Shown: positions 7,441 through 15,703 of the stretch, in pieces
Layout of the letters: every line of letters begins with the position of its first letter
Position numbering within the stretch: the stretch's first letter is position 1
Source: an uncultured Bacteroidales bacterium
GTDB lineage: Bacteria > Bacteroidota > Bacteroidia > Bacteroidales > Bacteroidaceae
Length of the DNA stretch: 59,168 nucleotides
Direction: 5' to 3'
NCBI GenBank assembly: GCA_902801475.1
Contig: CADCIO010000027.1
Coordinates: 1 to 59,168 of the forward strand
Notes under the pieces: model-generated
Told to the model about the DNA's origin: nothing
Database searches by the model: none
The model's input: the letters and a program-made list of their open reading frames with translations, nothing else
Made by a program: the position numbers and the translations under genes

Positions 7441-8199
7441 TTATTTTGATACCACAGGTATCCTTACCCACAACCATCTTGGAATCAATCGCCAGATGGA
7501 GACGAGGAGACGGTAGCGCCAGTCGATGGTGATGATGGAGTGGTTACGTCTTATACCCTTAGCAATGGAGAGGGCGACACGCTGTGGGTCAAGCTGGAAG
7601 GGGTAATGATGTCCGTCTGCCAAGAGAGGAGTGCGGACAAAGCCTGGGCGGATGTCGTGGAGGTGGATGTGGTGGATACCTCGGATGCGGCAGAGTTGGT
7701 CGAGACACTCCATGTAGTGGCTGTTGTAGCGCTTGGTAGCTGAGTAGGCTGGGGCAGCACCCAGTCCGCGAGTGCCAGCGATGCTGCTGATGATGGCGAG
7801 ATGTCCTTCTTGCTCAGGATGCTCCTCAAAGTAGTGGAAGGCCGTATCAACCATCTGTGTGAACCCCATCACATTCGTGGCGACCGTCTCCATCTCCTTG
7901 TCTTGGTCGAGGGCAGGATTCTGATAACCAATACCTGCGCTGTGGAAATAGAGATCCATGCCCCCAGTCTTGCCGATTAGCGTGAGCAAGCGTCGCGGCG
8001 CATCCTCTTTTGTGATGTCAATGCACTCAGTCGCCACCACATCAAGGTTTTTGCTCTGAATCTGCTGCAATCTCTCCTGCCGCCGTCCGGCGATGCCCAC
8101 CTGCCATCCCTGTGCCGTTAGCACCTTCACCATCTCCAACCCGATGCCCGATGTGGCACCCATGATGATTGCCCTTTTCTGTCTTTCGTTCATTGCCAT
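7441..8199 (-). CDS. Short-chain dehydrogenase/reductase (SDR)
   Basis: This is an SDR of 252 residues, the usual length for the family. The start at 8199 (MAMNERQKRAIIMGATSGIG) puts the Rossmann glycine motif GATSGIG near residue 14. The rest of the longer open frame upstream is the flippase gene in another frame. Other motifs are NVMG (about 107), the catalytic ISS (about 137) and YSATK (about 153-157, Tyr and Lys). RPGFVRTPL follows, as in classical SDRs. The substrate cannot be told. It is the last gene of the pyrE-to-SDR operon, 26 bp after the flippase. Confidence 0.85.
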   Translation of the reverse strand: MAMNERQKRAIIMGATSGIGLEMVKVLTAQGWQVGIAGRRQERLQQIQSKNLDVVATECIDITKEDAPRRLLTLIGKTGGMDLYFHSAGIGYQNPALDQDKEMETVATNVMGFTQMVDTAFHYFEEHPEQEGHLAIISSIAGTRGLGAAPAYSATKRYNSHYMECLDQLCRIRGIHHIHLHDIRPGFVRTPLLADGHHYPFQLDPQRVALSIAKGIRRNHSIITIDWRYRLLVSIWRLIPRWLWVRIPVVSK

Positions 8200-8225
8200 T
8201 CCAAAATTTAGTTTAGTGGTGGCTG

Positions 8226-9800
8226 TTATTTCTTCTTCAAGAGGTAGCCGATGCTCTCTTTCAATATCTTGGCACCAAAGAGCCAGAGCAAGCCTATGTA
8301 GATGATGGTTGCCAAGAGGATGCGGGTAATGAGGAGGATGAGGAGGCTGTTGGCAGTTGAGAGTTGAGAGTTGAGAGTTGACAGTTGTAGGGTGGCGAAG
8401 TAGGTGATGACCATCGTGACAGCAGCGACAAGGAGGAAGGGAAGGATGTCTTTTAGTGCTGAAAGGAAGGGATAGCGGATTTCCTGATAGAGGAAGATAT
8501 GCCAGATGCCCACCCAAAGAATGACGATGGCGACGTAGGAAATGACCATCATGGTGATGGTGCCACCCATCGCATACACCATCAGGATGCTGCCAAGAAT
8601 GGCGCAACCCTGGGCAATGACGTTCCACATATATACATCAGATTTCCCACGCGAGATGATCAGGTTGAAATAGAGTGTGGCGATGGGCAGGAATGCACCA
8701 CCGATACAAAGAATCTGCATCAGATGGGCAGAGGGGAGCCACTTCTCCTTGATGAGGGTGACGATGAACTCTGGCGCCACCAACGACAATCCGAACATGA
8801 CGGGGAAGGACACGAAACAGGTGAAACGCAGCATCTTGGAGAAGACCCGACGGAGGCGTTCGAGGTCGTCGCCCACCTCCACAAAGGCAGGTTGTGCCAC
8901 CCCTTGCACCATACCCGTGATGGTGGAAGCACCCATCGTGTTCCACTTGTTGGCTTGGGTGTAAGTACCCACCTCCACCTTCGTGTAAATCTTACCCAGC
9001 ACGAGAGAGAAGATGTTGTTGTTCACTTGATTGAAGATGCTGGTGATGAGCATCTTGGAGGAGAATCCAAACATTTCACGAATGGGGGAGAAGAAAGAAA
9101 AGACCCTCTCCCCAAACCCTCCCCCGTAATGGGGAGGGAGCCCATCCGGCTTGTTCTCGGATGATAAAGACCCCGCATAGTTCTTGCAGGAAAGAGGGTA
9201 TCTCGGTTTCCATCCTGAGAAAATCCAACTGATGATGCTGACCATCAGATTGAAGGTGATGGTTTGCGTGGCCAGTCCCCAGAACGCCATACCGTTATAT
9301 GCCATTACAATGCCCACAGTACCCGATACGAGCAGGGAGACGATCGCCATGATAGCCAATTCCCTTTGCTTCATCTGTCTGAACAGGATGGCACGAGGCA
9401 CGATGCTGAACGAGGCAATAAAGAAGCTGATAAAGAAGTAGCGCGAGAGGGGCGTAAGGATGGGTTCGTGGAAGAAGTCAGCGATGAAGGGTGCGCAGCA
9501 AAAGAAGAGGAGATAAAGAAAGAGGCTCACGCTGATATTGAACCAGAAAACGGCGTTGTAGTCGTGATGAGTGGCATTGCGTTTGTTGGTCAATGCTGTC
9601 ACGAATCCGCTGTCTTGCAGTGAGTTGGCAATGAGTGTGAAGATGGTCAACATGCCAATCAGACCATAATCCGCTTGGTCGAGTTTACGTGCCAAGACGA
9701 TGCCGAACACAGCATTCAGCACCTGCATGGCTCCGTTGTTCAAGGCTCCCCAGAAGAAGCCCTGTGCCGTCTTGGTCTTTAAATCTGTTGGCATAGTCAC
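8226..9800 (-). CDS. Polysaccharide/lipopolysaccharide flippase (MOP superfamily)
   Basis: This 524-residue protein with 12-14 predicted membrane helices begins with the typical KTAQGFFWGALNNGAMQ and LARKLDQADYGLIGM segment of Wzx/WzxC-like exporters. The central SSKMLITSIFNQVNNNIF and the GKIYTKVEVGTYTQANKWN region (about 265-295) fit WzxC. It would flip lipid-linked oligosaccharide across the inner membrane. Two odd insertions are visible. Residues about 203-238 are hydrophilic (KPDGLPPHYGGGFGERV) and are encoded by a GC-rich palindrome (9117-9138). Near residue 470, LQLSTLNSQLSTANS is encoded by 7-bp repeats (8356-8387). Both keep the frame. Confidence 0.85.
   Translation of the reverse strand: MTMPTDLKTKTAQGFFWGALNNGAMQVLNAVFGIVLARKLDQADYGLIGMLTIFTLIANSLQDSGFVTALTNKRNATHHDYNAVFWFNISVSLFLYLLFFCCAPFIADFFHEPILTPLSRYFFISFFIASFSIVPRAILFRQMKQRELAIMAIVSLLVSGTVGIVMAYNGMAFWGLATQTITFNLMVSIISWIFSGWKPRYPLSCKNYAGSLSSENKPDGLPPHYGGGFGERVFSFFSPIREMFGFSSKMLITSIFNQVNNNIFSLVLGKIYTKVEVGTYTQANKWNTMGASTITGMVQGVAQPAFVEVGDDLERLRRVFSKMLRFTCFVSFPVMFGLSLVAPEFIVTLIKEKWLPSAHLMQILCIGGAFLPIATLYFNLIISRGKSDVYMWNVIAQGCAILGSILMVYAMGGTITMMVISYVAIVILWVGIWHIFLYQEIRYPFLSALKDILPFLLVAAVTMVITYFATLQLSTLNSQLSTANSLLILLITRILLATIIYIGLLWLFGAKILKESIGYLLKKK
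8356..8387. repeat. In-frame 7-bp repeat array in the flippase gene
   Basis: Three GTTGAGA units and one GTTGACA run without interruption, followed by a partial unit. On the coding strand they read as QLSTLNSQLSTANS, between two membrane helices. Confidence 0.85.
9117..9138. repeat. GC-rich palindrome inside the flippase gene
   Basis: CCCTCCCC (9117-9124) and GGGGAGGG (9131-9138) form a perfect 8-bp stem around CGTAAT. The surrounding segment, about 9100-9180, encodes a hydrophilic insertion in an otherwise conserved part of the protein. Confidence 0.75.
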
Positions 9801-9822
9801 TAAACAACTAAGACACTAAAAA

Positions 9823-10380
9823 CTAATTATAGGCATTGACGATTTGTCCGTTATAGTTGATACGGTAACGGTAGAGCCCACGCTTCACGGGCAGATCCGC
9901 ATCTTCAGGAATCTTGTATATCGCTCCTGCATTGTTCAAGTCGTAGATGACCCCACACTTGGCACATTTGGCATAGCCGTCACTGGTGAGGCTCAGACGC
10001 CGTTCTGCACGGTCACAGATAGGGCAGGCGAGGTCGAAGCAAAGGGTCTCGCCAAAGTTGCTGGTGCCCACAATGAGTCCTCCCAATCCCAATCCGTAGT
10101 TATTGCTCAGCTGGTCAAGGGGATAGTAACCCTTGAGCCCCGTGCTGCTGACCAGCTCAATCTGAGTCTTGCCCTCTACCACTCTTTTTCGGATGCTGGC
10201 GAACTGCCCATAATTACCCATCACATTGAACAGCACATCAGCCCTCAGCACATCGAACGCACAATACACGTGTTCACGATTGGAATACATGCTGGTGGCA
10301 TCATCGCTGCAACCGCAGAGGAGGATGAAAAAAGTGAAAATTGAAAATTGAAAAGTGAAAAATCTGAGTTTCTTTTTCAT
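9823..10380 (-). CDS. Four-cysteine Rieske-like lipoprotein
   Basis: The start at 10380 gives a lipoprotein signal (KKKLRFFTFQFSIF then FILLCGC), whose core is encoded by TTTTCAA/TTTTCAC heptamers. The mature domain has GLGGLIVGTS, then FDLACPICD (about 116-124) and GYAKCAKCGVIYDL (about 136-149). The spacing and order recall Rieske-type proteins, but the histidine ligands are replaced, leaving CxxC and CxxC, which could bind zinc or a rubredoxin-like iron. Related Bacteroides lipoproteins have a similar layout. It lies 17 bp behind the aldo/keto reductase in one operon. Its role is unknown. Confidence 0.7.
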   Translation of the reverse strand: MKKKLRFFTFQFSIFTFFILLCGCSDDATSMYSNREHVYCAFDVLRADVLFNVMGNYGQFASIRKRVVEGKTQIELVSSTGLKGYYPLDQLSNNYGLGLGGLIVGTSNFGETLCFDLACPICDRAERRLSLTSDGYAKCAKCGVIYDLNNAGAIYKIPEDADLPVKRGLYRYRINYNGQIVNAYN

Positions 10381-10397
10381 ATCAACTTTTATTTCTT

Positions 10398-11369
10398 TCA
10401 AAACCAAAGTACCGGATTGCTGATGATTGCATCAATCCGTTTCATTTCTTCTTCGCTGAACGTGAGGTTGTTGAGTGTGGCGAGGTTGTTCTCCAACTGT
10501 GTCACCGACGAAGTTCCGATGATGCAACTGGTCACGCGTTCGTCAGCCAATACCCAAGCCAATGCCATTTGGGCAATGCTTTGTCCTCGCTCTGCTGCAA
10601 TGACGGCGAGTTGCTTCACGGCCTCCACACGTTCCTGAGTCACCTGACTCTCTTGCAGGAAACCTGTACTCTTGGCTGCACGACTGCCTGCAGGGATGCC
10701 GTTGTTGTACTTGCCCGTCAGCAGTCCTTGTGCTAAGGGTGAGAAACAGATGACGCCACTCCCGTTGTCGGCAGCAAGCTGGAAGTTTTCGTTCTTGGCT
10801 TGGGGGTCGAACATCGAACAGCGATACTGACTTAGCAGACAGGGCACATGCGCCTCCTTCAAGATGTCGTAACACCGCTGCTGTAACGCTGGCGGGTATT
10901 TCGAGATGCCCACATAGAGTGCCTTACCCTGTCGCACGATGTCAATCAGTGCCTGCATGGTCTCCTCGACGGGAGTCACCCCATCGTAACGATGACTATA
11001 GAAGATGTCGAAATACTCCAACCCTGTTCGCTTCAGGCTCTGGTCACAACTGGCCATGAGGTTCTTCCTGCTGCTATTGTCGCCATACACGCCAGGCCAC
11101 ATGTCGTGCCCCGCCTTCGACGAGATGAATAGCTCGTCACGATGTCCTGCCAAGTTGTTCTTCAGAATCTTGCCGAAGTTCTCCTCGGCCGAACCGGGTT
11201 CAGGACCATAGTTGTTCGCCAAGTCGAAATGGCAGATCCCAGCATCGAATGCCCTCACCATCATCTGTGTGGCGACTGAGAAGTCATCCACACTGCCGAA
11301 GTTGTGCCACAAACCGAGGCTCAAGATGGGGAGTTGTACGCCTGAATGGCCAGAATATTTGTATAACAT
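10398..11369 (-). CDS. Aldo/keto reductase (YghZ-like)
   Basis: This 323-residue (beta/alpha)8 oxidoreductase carries the AKR tetrad: D49 and Y54 in FDLANNYG, K85 in SSKAG and H126 in FYSHRYDG. The insert GHDMWPGVYGDNSSRKNL is typical of the YghZ/AKR14 group, which reduces aldehydes such as glyceraldehyde 3-phosphate and methylglyoxal with NADPH. Cytoplasmic. It begins 2 bp after the argH stop, so it is translationally linked to that operon. Confidence 0.88.
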   Translation of the reverse strand: MLYKYSGHSGVQLPILSLGLWHNFGSVDDFSVATQMMVRAFDAGICHFDLANNYGPEPGSAEENFGKILKNNLAGHRDELFISSKAGHDMWPGVYGDNSSRKNLMASCDQSLKRTGLEYFDIFYSHRYDGVTPVEETMQALIDIVRQGKALYVGISKYPPALQQRCYDILKEAHVPCLLSQYRCSMFDPQAKNENFQLAADNGSGVICFSPLAQGLLTGKYNNGIPAGSRAAKSTGFLQESQVTQERVEAVKQLAVIAAERGQSIAQMALAWVLADERVTSCIIGTSSVTQLENNLATLNNLTFSEEEMKRIDAIISNPVLWF

Positions 11370-11371
11370 AG

Positions 11372-12706
11372 TTATTTCAACAATGCTTCCACTGCCTTTT
11401 CCATTTTCTCGAACTTGAAGCCACTCACTACGTCGTCCATGAGGGCTTGAATCTTGTCGTTGCAGAGGTTGCCGATGGAACCTTCGTGGGTGTGGTGAAT
11501 GTCCTTGTTGGGGGTGAATTGACCTGCCTCGATGTCGAGTCCCACCTTCTTGTAGGCATCGCGGAACGGCATGCCTTCACGTGCCAAGCGGTTCACCTCC
11601 TCCACAGAGAACATCGGGTCGTAGATGGGGTTGTCGAGGATGTGCTCGTTCACCTCCATCTTATTGATGATGTATGCCGCCATCTGCAGACAATCCTTCA
11701 GTTCGTCGAAGGCAGGAAGGAACACTTCCTTGATGATCTGCAAGTCACGGAAATAGCCCACAGGTAGGTTGTTCATGATCATCGTGACGGTGACAGGCAA
11801 CGACTGCAACTTGTTGCACTTCGCCCTCGTCAACTCAAACACGTCGGGGTTCTTCTTGTGTGGCATGATGCTCGAACCCGTGGTGCAGTCAGCTGGCAAC
11901 TTCACAAAACCGAAATTCTGCGAGTTGAACATGCACGCATCAAACGCCAACTTCGCCAACGTACCGGCGATGCTTGCCATCGAGAATGCCACGTTACGTT
12001 CCGTCTTACCACGTCCCATCTGGGCATACACCACGTTGTAGTCCATCGAGTCGAAACCCAAGAGGTCGGTGGTCATCTGACGGTTCAAAGGGAACGAACT
12101 GCCATAACCAGCAGCTGACCCCAAAGGGTTGCGGTTGGTGATTTTCCATGCAGCCTGCAAATACTGCATATCGTCCACCAATCCCTCGGCGTAGGCACCA
12201 AACCACAAGCCAAACGAGCTGGGCATCGCCACCTGCAGGTGTGTGTAGCCAGGCATCAACACGTTCTTGTAACGCTCCGACTGGGTGATGAGCTCATCGA
12301 AGAGGTTCTTCACCAGTCCTGCAATCTCCTTGATCTGGTCACGGATGAACAACTTCAAGTCCACCAGCACCTGGTCATTGCGGCTTCTGCCCGAATGAAT
12401 CTTCTTACCGATGTCGCCCAACTTGCGTGTCAGCATCATCTCCACCTGCGAGTGCACATCCTCCACACCATCCTCAATCACGAACTCGCCCTTCTCAGCC
12501 TGACGGTAAATCTCCTTCAACTCCTTCAGCAGCACCTGCAACTCGTCAGCTGTCAACAGGTCAATCGACTGCAACATCGTGATGTGCGCCATTGAGCCCA
12601 ACACATCATATTTCGCCAGATAGAGATCCATCTCGCGGTCTCTGCCCACGGTGAACTTCTCTATCTCCTTCGTCATCGAGACGTTCTTAGTCCAAAGTTT
12701 ATCCAT
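11372..12706 (-). CDS. argH: Argininosuccinate lyase
   Basis: This 444-residue protein is the last enzyme of arginine synthesis and splits argininosuccinate into arginine and fumarate. Fumarase/lyase superfamily motifs are clear: HSGRSRNDQ (about 104-112), GYTHLQVA (about 153-160, with His156) and the signature TGSSIMPHKKNPD (about 276-288). The N-terminus, FTVGRDREMDLYLAKYDVLG, matches Bacteroides ArgH. Its ATG shares one base with the stop of the SRPBCC gene (TAATG). No other arginine gene is nearby. Confidence 0.95.
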   Translation of the reverse strand: MDKLWTKNVSMTKEIEKFTVGRDREMDLYLAKYDVLGSMAHITMLQSIDLLTADELQVLLKELKEIYRQAEKGEFVIEDGVEDVHSQVEMMLTRKLGDIGKKIHSGRSRNDQVLVDLKLFIRDQIKEIAGLVKNLFDELITQSERYKNVLMPGYTHLQVAMPSSFGLWFGAYAEGLVDDMQYLQAAWKITNRNPLGSAAGYGSSFPLNRQMTTDLLGFDSMDYNVVYAQMGRGKTERNVAFSMASIAGTLAKLAFDACMFNSQNFGFVKLPADCTTGSSIMPHKKNPDVFELTRAKCNKLQSLPVTVTMIMNNLPVGYFRDLQIIKEVFLPAFDELKDCLQMAAYIINKMEVNEHILDNPIYDPMFSVEEVNRLAREGMPFRDAYKKVGLDIEAGQFTPNKDIHHTHEGSIGNLCNDKIQALMDDVVSGFKFEKMEKAVEALLK

Positions 12707-13167
12707 TATTCGTAGGGTATCATTGCCAGCATATCGGCAAACTTATCCACTCCTTTTTCCAAATGAGGTCCCACCATCTGCTTCATGAAGAAGTTCAGGT
12801 CGGCATCAATTGTCACCTTCATCTTACTGCTCGTCTCACCTGTGGGAAGCATCTGAATCCACAGCTTGAAACCCACAGGCGAATTGGTCGAAGAGAACTT
12901 CACGCACTTCTCGGGTTCTCTATCGACAATCTGTAAGGAAACCGTGCCGATAGGACCAGCAGGCACACTGACCGTGTCGGTTGTGAACTCCATCTGCTGC
13001 ACAGCACTGCGCACCTCGTTGATTTTGTCAGCAGGAATCTTCTCCTGCACAGCAGGGTCGTCAAACCTCTCCTTGATTACAGACAGGTTTGTCAGGTCTG
13101 CCAACTTGGCATACACTGCACTTTGGCTGAATGGCACAGCCTTGATCTGACTTTCGTACTTTGCCAT
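12706..13167 (-). CDS. SRPBCC family protein
   Basis: This 153-residue single-domain protein has the pattern of START/polyketide-cyclase-like folds: an N-terminal strand and helix (YESQIKAVPFSQSAVYAKLADLTNL), a central sheet (DTVSVPAGPIGTVSLQIVDREPEKCVKF) and a long C-terminal helix (NFFMKQMVGPHLEKGVDKFADML). Such proteins bind small hydrophobic ligands. There is no signal peptide. It sits between pyrE (1 bp gap) and argH (1-base overlap), an arrangement I recall from Bacteroidales, but its function there is not known. Confidence 0.75.
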   Translation of the reverse strand: MAKYESQIKAVPFSQSAVYAKLADLTNLSVIKERFDDPAVQEKIPADKINEVRSAVQQMEFTTDTVSVPAGPIGTVSLQIVDREPEKCVKFSSTNSPVGFKLWIQMLPTGETSSKMKVTIDADLNFFMKQMVGPHLEKGVDKFADMLAMIPYE

Positions 13168-13168
13168 C

Positions 13169-13801
13169 TTATCCCTGCCACTTGCTTGGATTGGCTCTCC
13201 ATTCGTTCAACACTGGAATCTGGTCTTCCGTGATGTAGCCAGTCTTCAGCGCCACATCCAGCACAGCCTCATAGTTGGTCAGCGTGATGAGCTTCACCTT
13301 TGCCTCGTCAAAAGCCTTCTTTGCCACATCGAAGCCATACGTGTAGCTTGCCACCATGCCGATCACCTCACAACCATTGTTGCGGATAGCCTCCACAGCT
13401 TTCAGCGATGAACCACCTGTTGAGATGAGGTCTTCAATCACCACCACCTTCATACCAGGCTTCAACTCACCCTCGATGAGGTTCTCCAGGCCATGATCCT
13501 TGGGTTTGCTGCGTACATACACAAAGGGCTTGTACAGTGCATCAGCCACCAGCGCACCCTGTGGAATGGCACCTGTAGCCACACCAGCCACAGCATCCAC
13601 CGCTGCGAAGTTCTCCTCGATGATGCGGCAAATCTCCAACTTCACGAAGTTACGCAAATCAGGATAACTCAACGTCTTGCGGTTGTCGCAATAGAATGGT
13701 GACTTCCATCCGCTCGCCCAAGTGAACGGATTCTCAGGCTGCAACTTGATAGCCTTGATGTTCAGCAGCTTTGCTGCAAAGATTTTCTCCAATGTCTTCA
13801 T
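13169..13801 (-). CDS. pyrE: Orotate phosphoribosyltransferase
   Basis: This 210-residue protein converts orotate and PRPP into OMP in pyrimidine synthesis. The PRPP-binding motif VVVIEDLISTGGSS lies at about 119-132, and the N-terminal FTWASGWKSPFYCDNR (about 26-41) is typical. The start at 13801 is supported by the -7 box at 13841-13834, which rules out the longer open frame to 13954. It is the first gene of the long minus-strand operon. Two other pyrimidine genes, pyrH and carB, lie in the same window but in separate units. Confidence 0.95.
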   Translation of the reverse strand: MKTLEKIFAAKLLNIKAIKLQPENPFTWASGWKSPFYCDNRKTLSYPDLRNFVKLEICRIIEENFAAVDAVAGVATGAIPQGALVADALYKPFVYVRSKPKDHGLENLIEGELKPGMKVVVIEDLISTGGSSLKAVEAIRNNGCEVIGMVASYTYGFDVAKKAFDEAKVKLITLTNYEAVLDVALKTGYITEDQIPVLNEWRANPSKWQG

Positions 13802-13833
13802 GTGATTCTTATTTAAAAATGTATATCTGGGTG

Positions 13834-13841
13834 CAAAGGTA
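13834..13841 (-). promoter_or_regulatory. pyrE operon -7 box
   Basis: CAAAGGTA on the plus strand reads TACCTTTG toward pyrE, about 33 bp before its start. A clear TTTG at -33 is missing (TTTTATG is nearest). Confidence 0.65.
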
Positions 13842-13878
13842 GCGCTTTTCTTTGAATAATCATAAAACTGCCAAGAAA

Positions 13879-13911
13879 TTTGGTCATTTGCCGAAAAAAA
13901 CACTATCTTTG
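13879..13911 (+). promoter_or_regulatory. luxS promoter TTTG-N21-TATCTTTG
   Basis: TTTG at 13879-13882 and TATCTTTG at 13904-13911 have 21 bp spacing. The box lies 32 bp before the luxS ATG and is divergent from the pyrE promoter. Confidence 0.75.
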
Positions 13912-13943
13912 CATCCAAAATATGAAAGTATAAAAGCATCGAT

Positions 13944-14438
13944 ATGGAAGTCATACAAAGTTTTACGATTGATCACACGCATCTGAAACCAGGCATCTAC
14001 GTGTCGCGTGAGGATAAGGGATTCACAACGTTCGACCTGCGCATTACCGAACCCAACAAAGAACCGGCTGTGGCACCTGCCGCCATGCACAGCATGGAGC
14101 ATCTGATGGCTACGTGGTTCCGCAACTCGCAGGTTAAGGATGATGTCGTCTATGTAGGTCCGATGGGATGCCTCACGGGCATGTATATCATCATGACAGG
14201 GTCTTACTCCGTTGAGGATATGCGCCAGTTCACGATTGAGTGTCTGGAGTGGATGCTCACGCAGACAGAGATTCCTGCCACAACGCCTGAAACCTGTGGC
14301 AACTACCTGCTTCACGACCTGCCCATGTGTCATTGGGAGTGCCGTCGGTATAGGGATCGACTGAAGAACGACTTCCATTCGGAATACACTAAGCTCCAGA
14401 TTACGCTCGGCGATGGACGTGTGTTTGCGGATGCATAG
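13944..14438 (+). CDS. luxS: S-ribosylhomocysteine lyase (AI-2 synthesis)
   Basis: This 164-residue protein cleaves S-ribosylhomocysteine to homocysteine and DPD, the precursor of AI-2. Metal ligands H49 and H53 lie in HSMEH, with E52 between them, and C118 lies in CGNYLLHDL. The catalytic Cys76 is in GPMGCLTGMY. Length and motifs are complete. It is transcribed alone from its own promoter. The efflux operon starts 120 bp downstream behind a separate promoter. Confidence 0.96.
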   Translation: MEVIQSFTIDHTHLKPGIYVSREDKGFTTFDLRITEPNKEPAVAPAAMHSMEHLMATWFRNSQVKDDVVYVGPMGCLTGMYIIMTGSYSVEDMRQFTIECLEWMLTQTEIPATTPETCGNYLLHDLPMCHWECRRYRDRLKNDFHSEYTKLQITLGDGRVFADA

Positions 14439-14466
14439 GTTTATGATTGAAAAAAACTTCGATTTT

Positions 14467-14497
14467 TTTGTTCTTTGTGAAAAAATGTTTACCTTTG
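14467..14497 (+). promoter_or_regulatory. Efflux operon promoter TTTG-N19-TACCTTTG
   Basis: TTTG at 14467-14470 and TACCTTTG at 14490-14497 are 19 bp apart, the consensus spacing. The adaptor gene starts 61 bp downstream. Confidence 0.8.
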
Positions 14498-14558
14498 CAA
14501 TCGTTTACACAGTGAATCTTTTTCTAACATGAATAAATAACACTAAAATCACAAGAAT

Positions 14559-15689
14559 ATGAAGAATACTAATTGCCTGAAATGGGTGTGTGGACTCGGC
14601 GTGGTGCTGGGGCTGGTGTCTTGCAACCTTGACATGCCCAAGGAGACAAAATCATCGTTTGAAACGATGATAGTGAAGAAATCAGACATTGAATTACCTT
14701 ACAAGTTCAGTGCCAAGATGAAAGGTCAAAACGATGTGACAGTTACACCGCAGGTCAGCGGTCAGCTGATGAAGATTTGCGTGACTGAAGGTCAGCAGGT
14801 GAAGAAGGGACAGACACTCTTTGTCATCGACTCCCGCAACGCTCAGTTGGAACTGGAAGCTGCACAAGCCAATCTGCAGGCAGCTCTGGCTCAGGAGAAC
14901 TCTGCCAAGTTGGAGTACGAGTCGAACAAGAATCTGTTTGAGAAGAAAATTGTCAGCAGCTATATGCTGAGCAACTCTGAGAACTCCTACAAGCAGGCTC
15001 AGGCTTCAGTGGCCCAAGCCAGATCTGCAGTGAACCGTGCGAAGGTGAACCTCGGCTTCTGCACTATCACAGCTACCGTATCTGGTATCATCGGCGAAAT
15101 TCCTGTGCGTATTGGTGACCAGGTATCACCTATGACCCAGTTGACCATGCTGAGTGGCAACACAACTATGTACGCTGAGTTCTCGGTAACGGAATCTATT
15201 GTGGAGGCTATGGTGAAGGAGGGCATGAAAGCCAACGATGTAGAGAAGTATATCACTAATCTGCCCCCCGCCACGTTTGTGATGAAGAACGGTACTGAAT
15301 ATCCCCACAAGGGGCGTGTCGTCAGTCTGACTGGTGTGGTCGATGCAGAAACAGGCTCGTTAACCAGCAAGGTATCGTTTCCCAATCCCGACGGCCATCT
15401 GTACTCTGGTATTCAAGGCACTATCGTCATGCCTTTTGCAGAGAAGTCGGTTATCGTAGTTCCGCAGTATGCCGTGGTACGTCTGCAGGACAAGGCGCAA
15501 GTCTATAAGGTTAAGGCCGACAGCACGGCAACGGCTATCGAAGTGACCACAGAAGACACTGGCAACGGCAAGGACTTTATCGTGACCAGCGGTTTGAAGG
15601 AGGGTGACCAGATTGTGACCACTGGTGCCAATAATGTAACCGAGGGACAAAAGGTGCTGTTTTCAAAAGAAGAAGTAGAAGGTGAATAA
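14559..15689 (+). CDS. RND efflux periplasmic adaptor (membrane fusion protein)
   Basis: This 376-residue lipoprotein (GLVSC lipobox, Cys at about 22) has AcrA-family domains. The barrel-sandwich half VTPQVSGQLMKICVTEGQQV (about 63-82) leads to a long coiled-coil hairpin (about 100-160). The second half-motif TITATVSGIIGEIPVRIGDQV is followed by beta-barrel and membrane-proximal domains. It links the inner membrane pump at 15704 to the outer membrane channel at 18997, in one operon with a 14-bp gap. Confidence 0.9.
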   Translation: MKNTNCLKWVCGLGVVLGLVSCNLDMPKETKSSFETMIVKKSDIELPYKFSAKMKGQNDVTVTPQVSGQLMKICVTEGQQVKKGQTLFVIDSRNAQLELEAAQANLQAALAQENSAKLEYESNKNLFEKKIVSSYMLSNSENSYKQAQASVAQARSAVNRAKVNLGFCTITATVSGIIGEIPVRIGDQVSPMTQLTMLSGNTTMYAEFSVTESIVEAMVKEGMKANDVEKYITNLPPATFVMKNGTEYPHKGRVVSLTGVVDAETGSLTSKVSFPNPDGHLYSGIQGTIVMPFAEKSVIVVPQYAVVRLQDKAQVYKVKADSTATAIEVTTEDTGNGKDFIVTSGLKEGDQIVTTGANNVTEGQKVLFSKEEVEGE

Positions 15690-15703
15690 TACGCTTCCGC
15701 ATT

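Noticed and set aside
8200..8628. N-terminal extension of the SDR gene up to 8628
   Set aside because: That stretch is the antisense-frame shadow of the flippase 3' part; it is His/Pro-rich and the SDR fold starts at MNERQKRAIIMGATSGIG.
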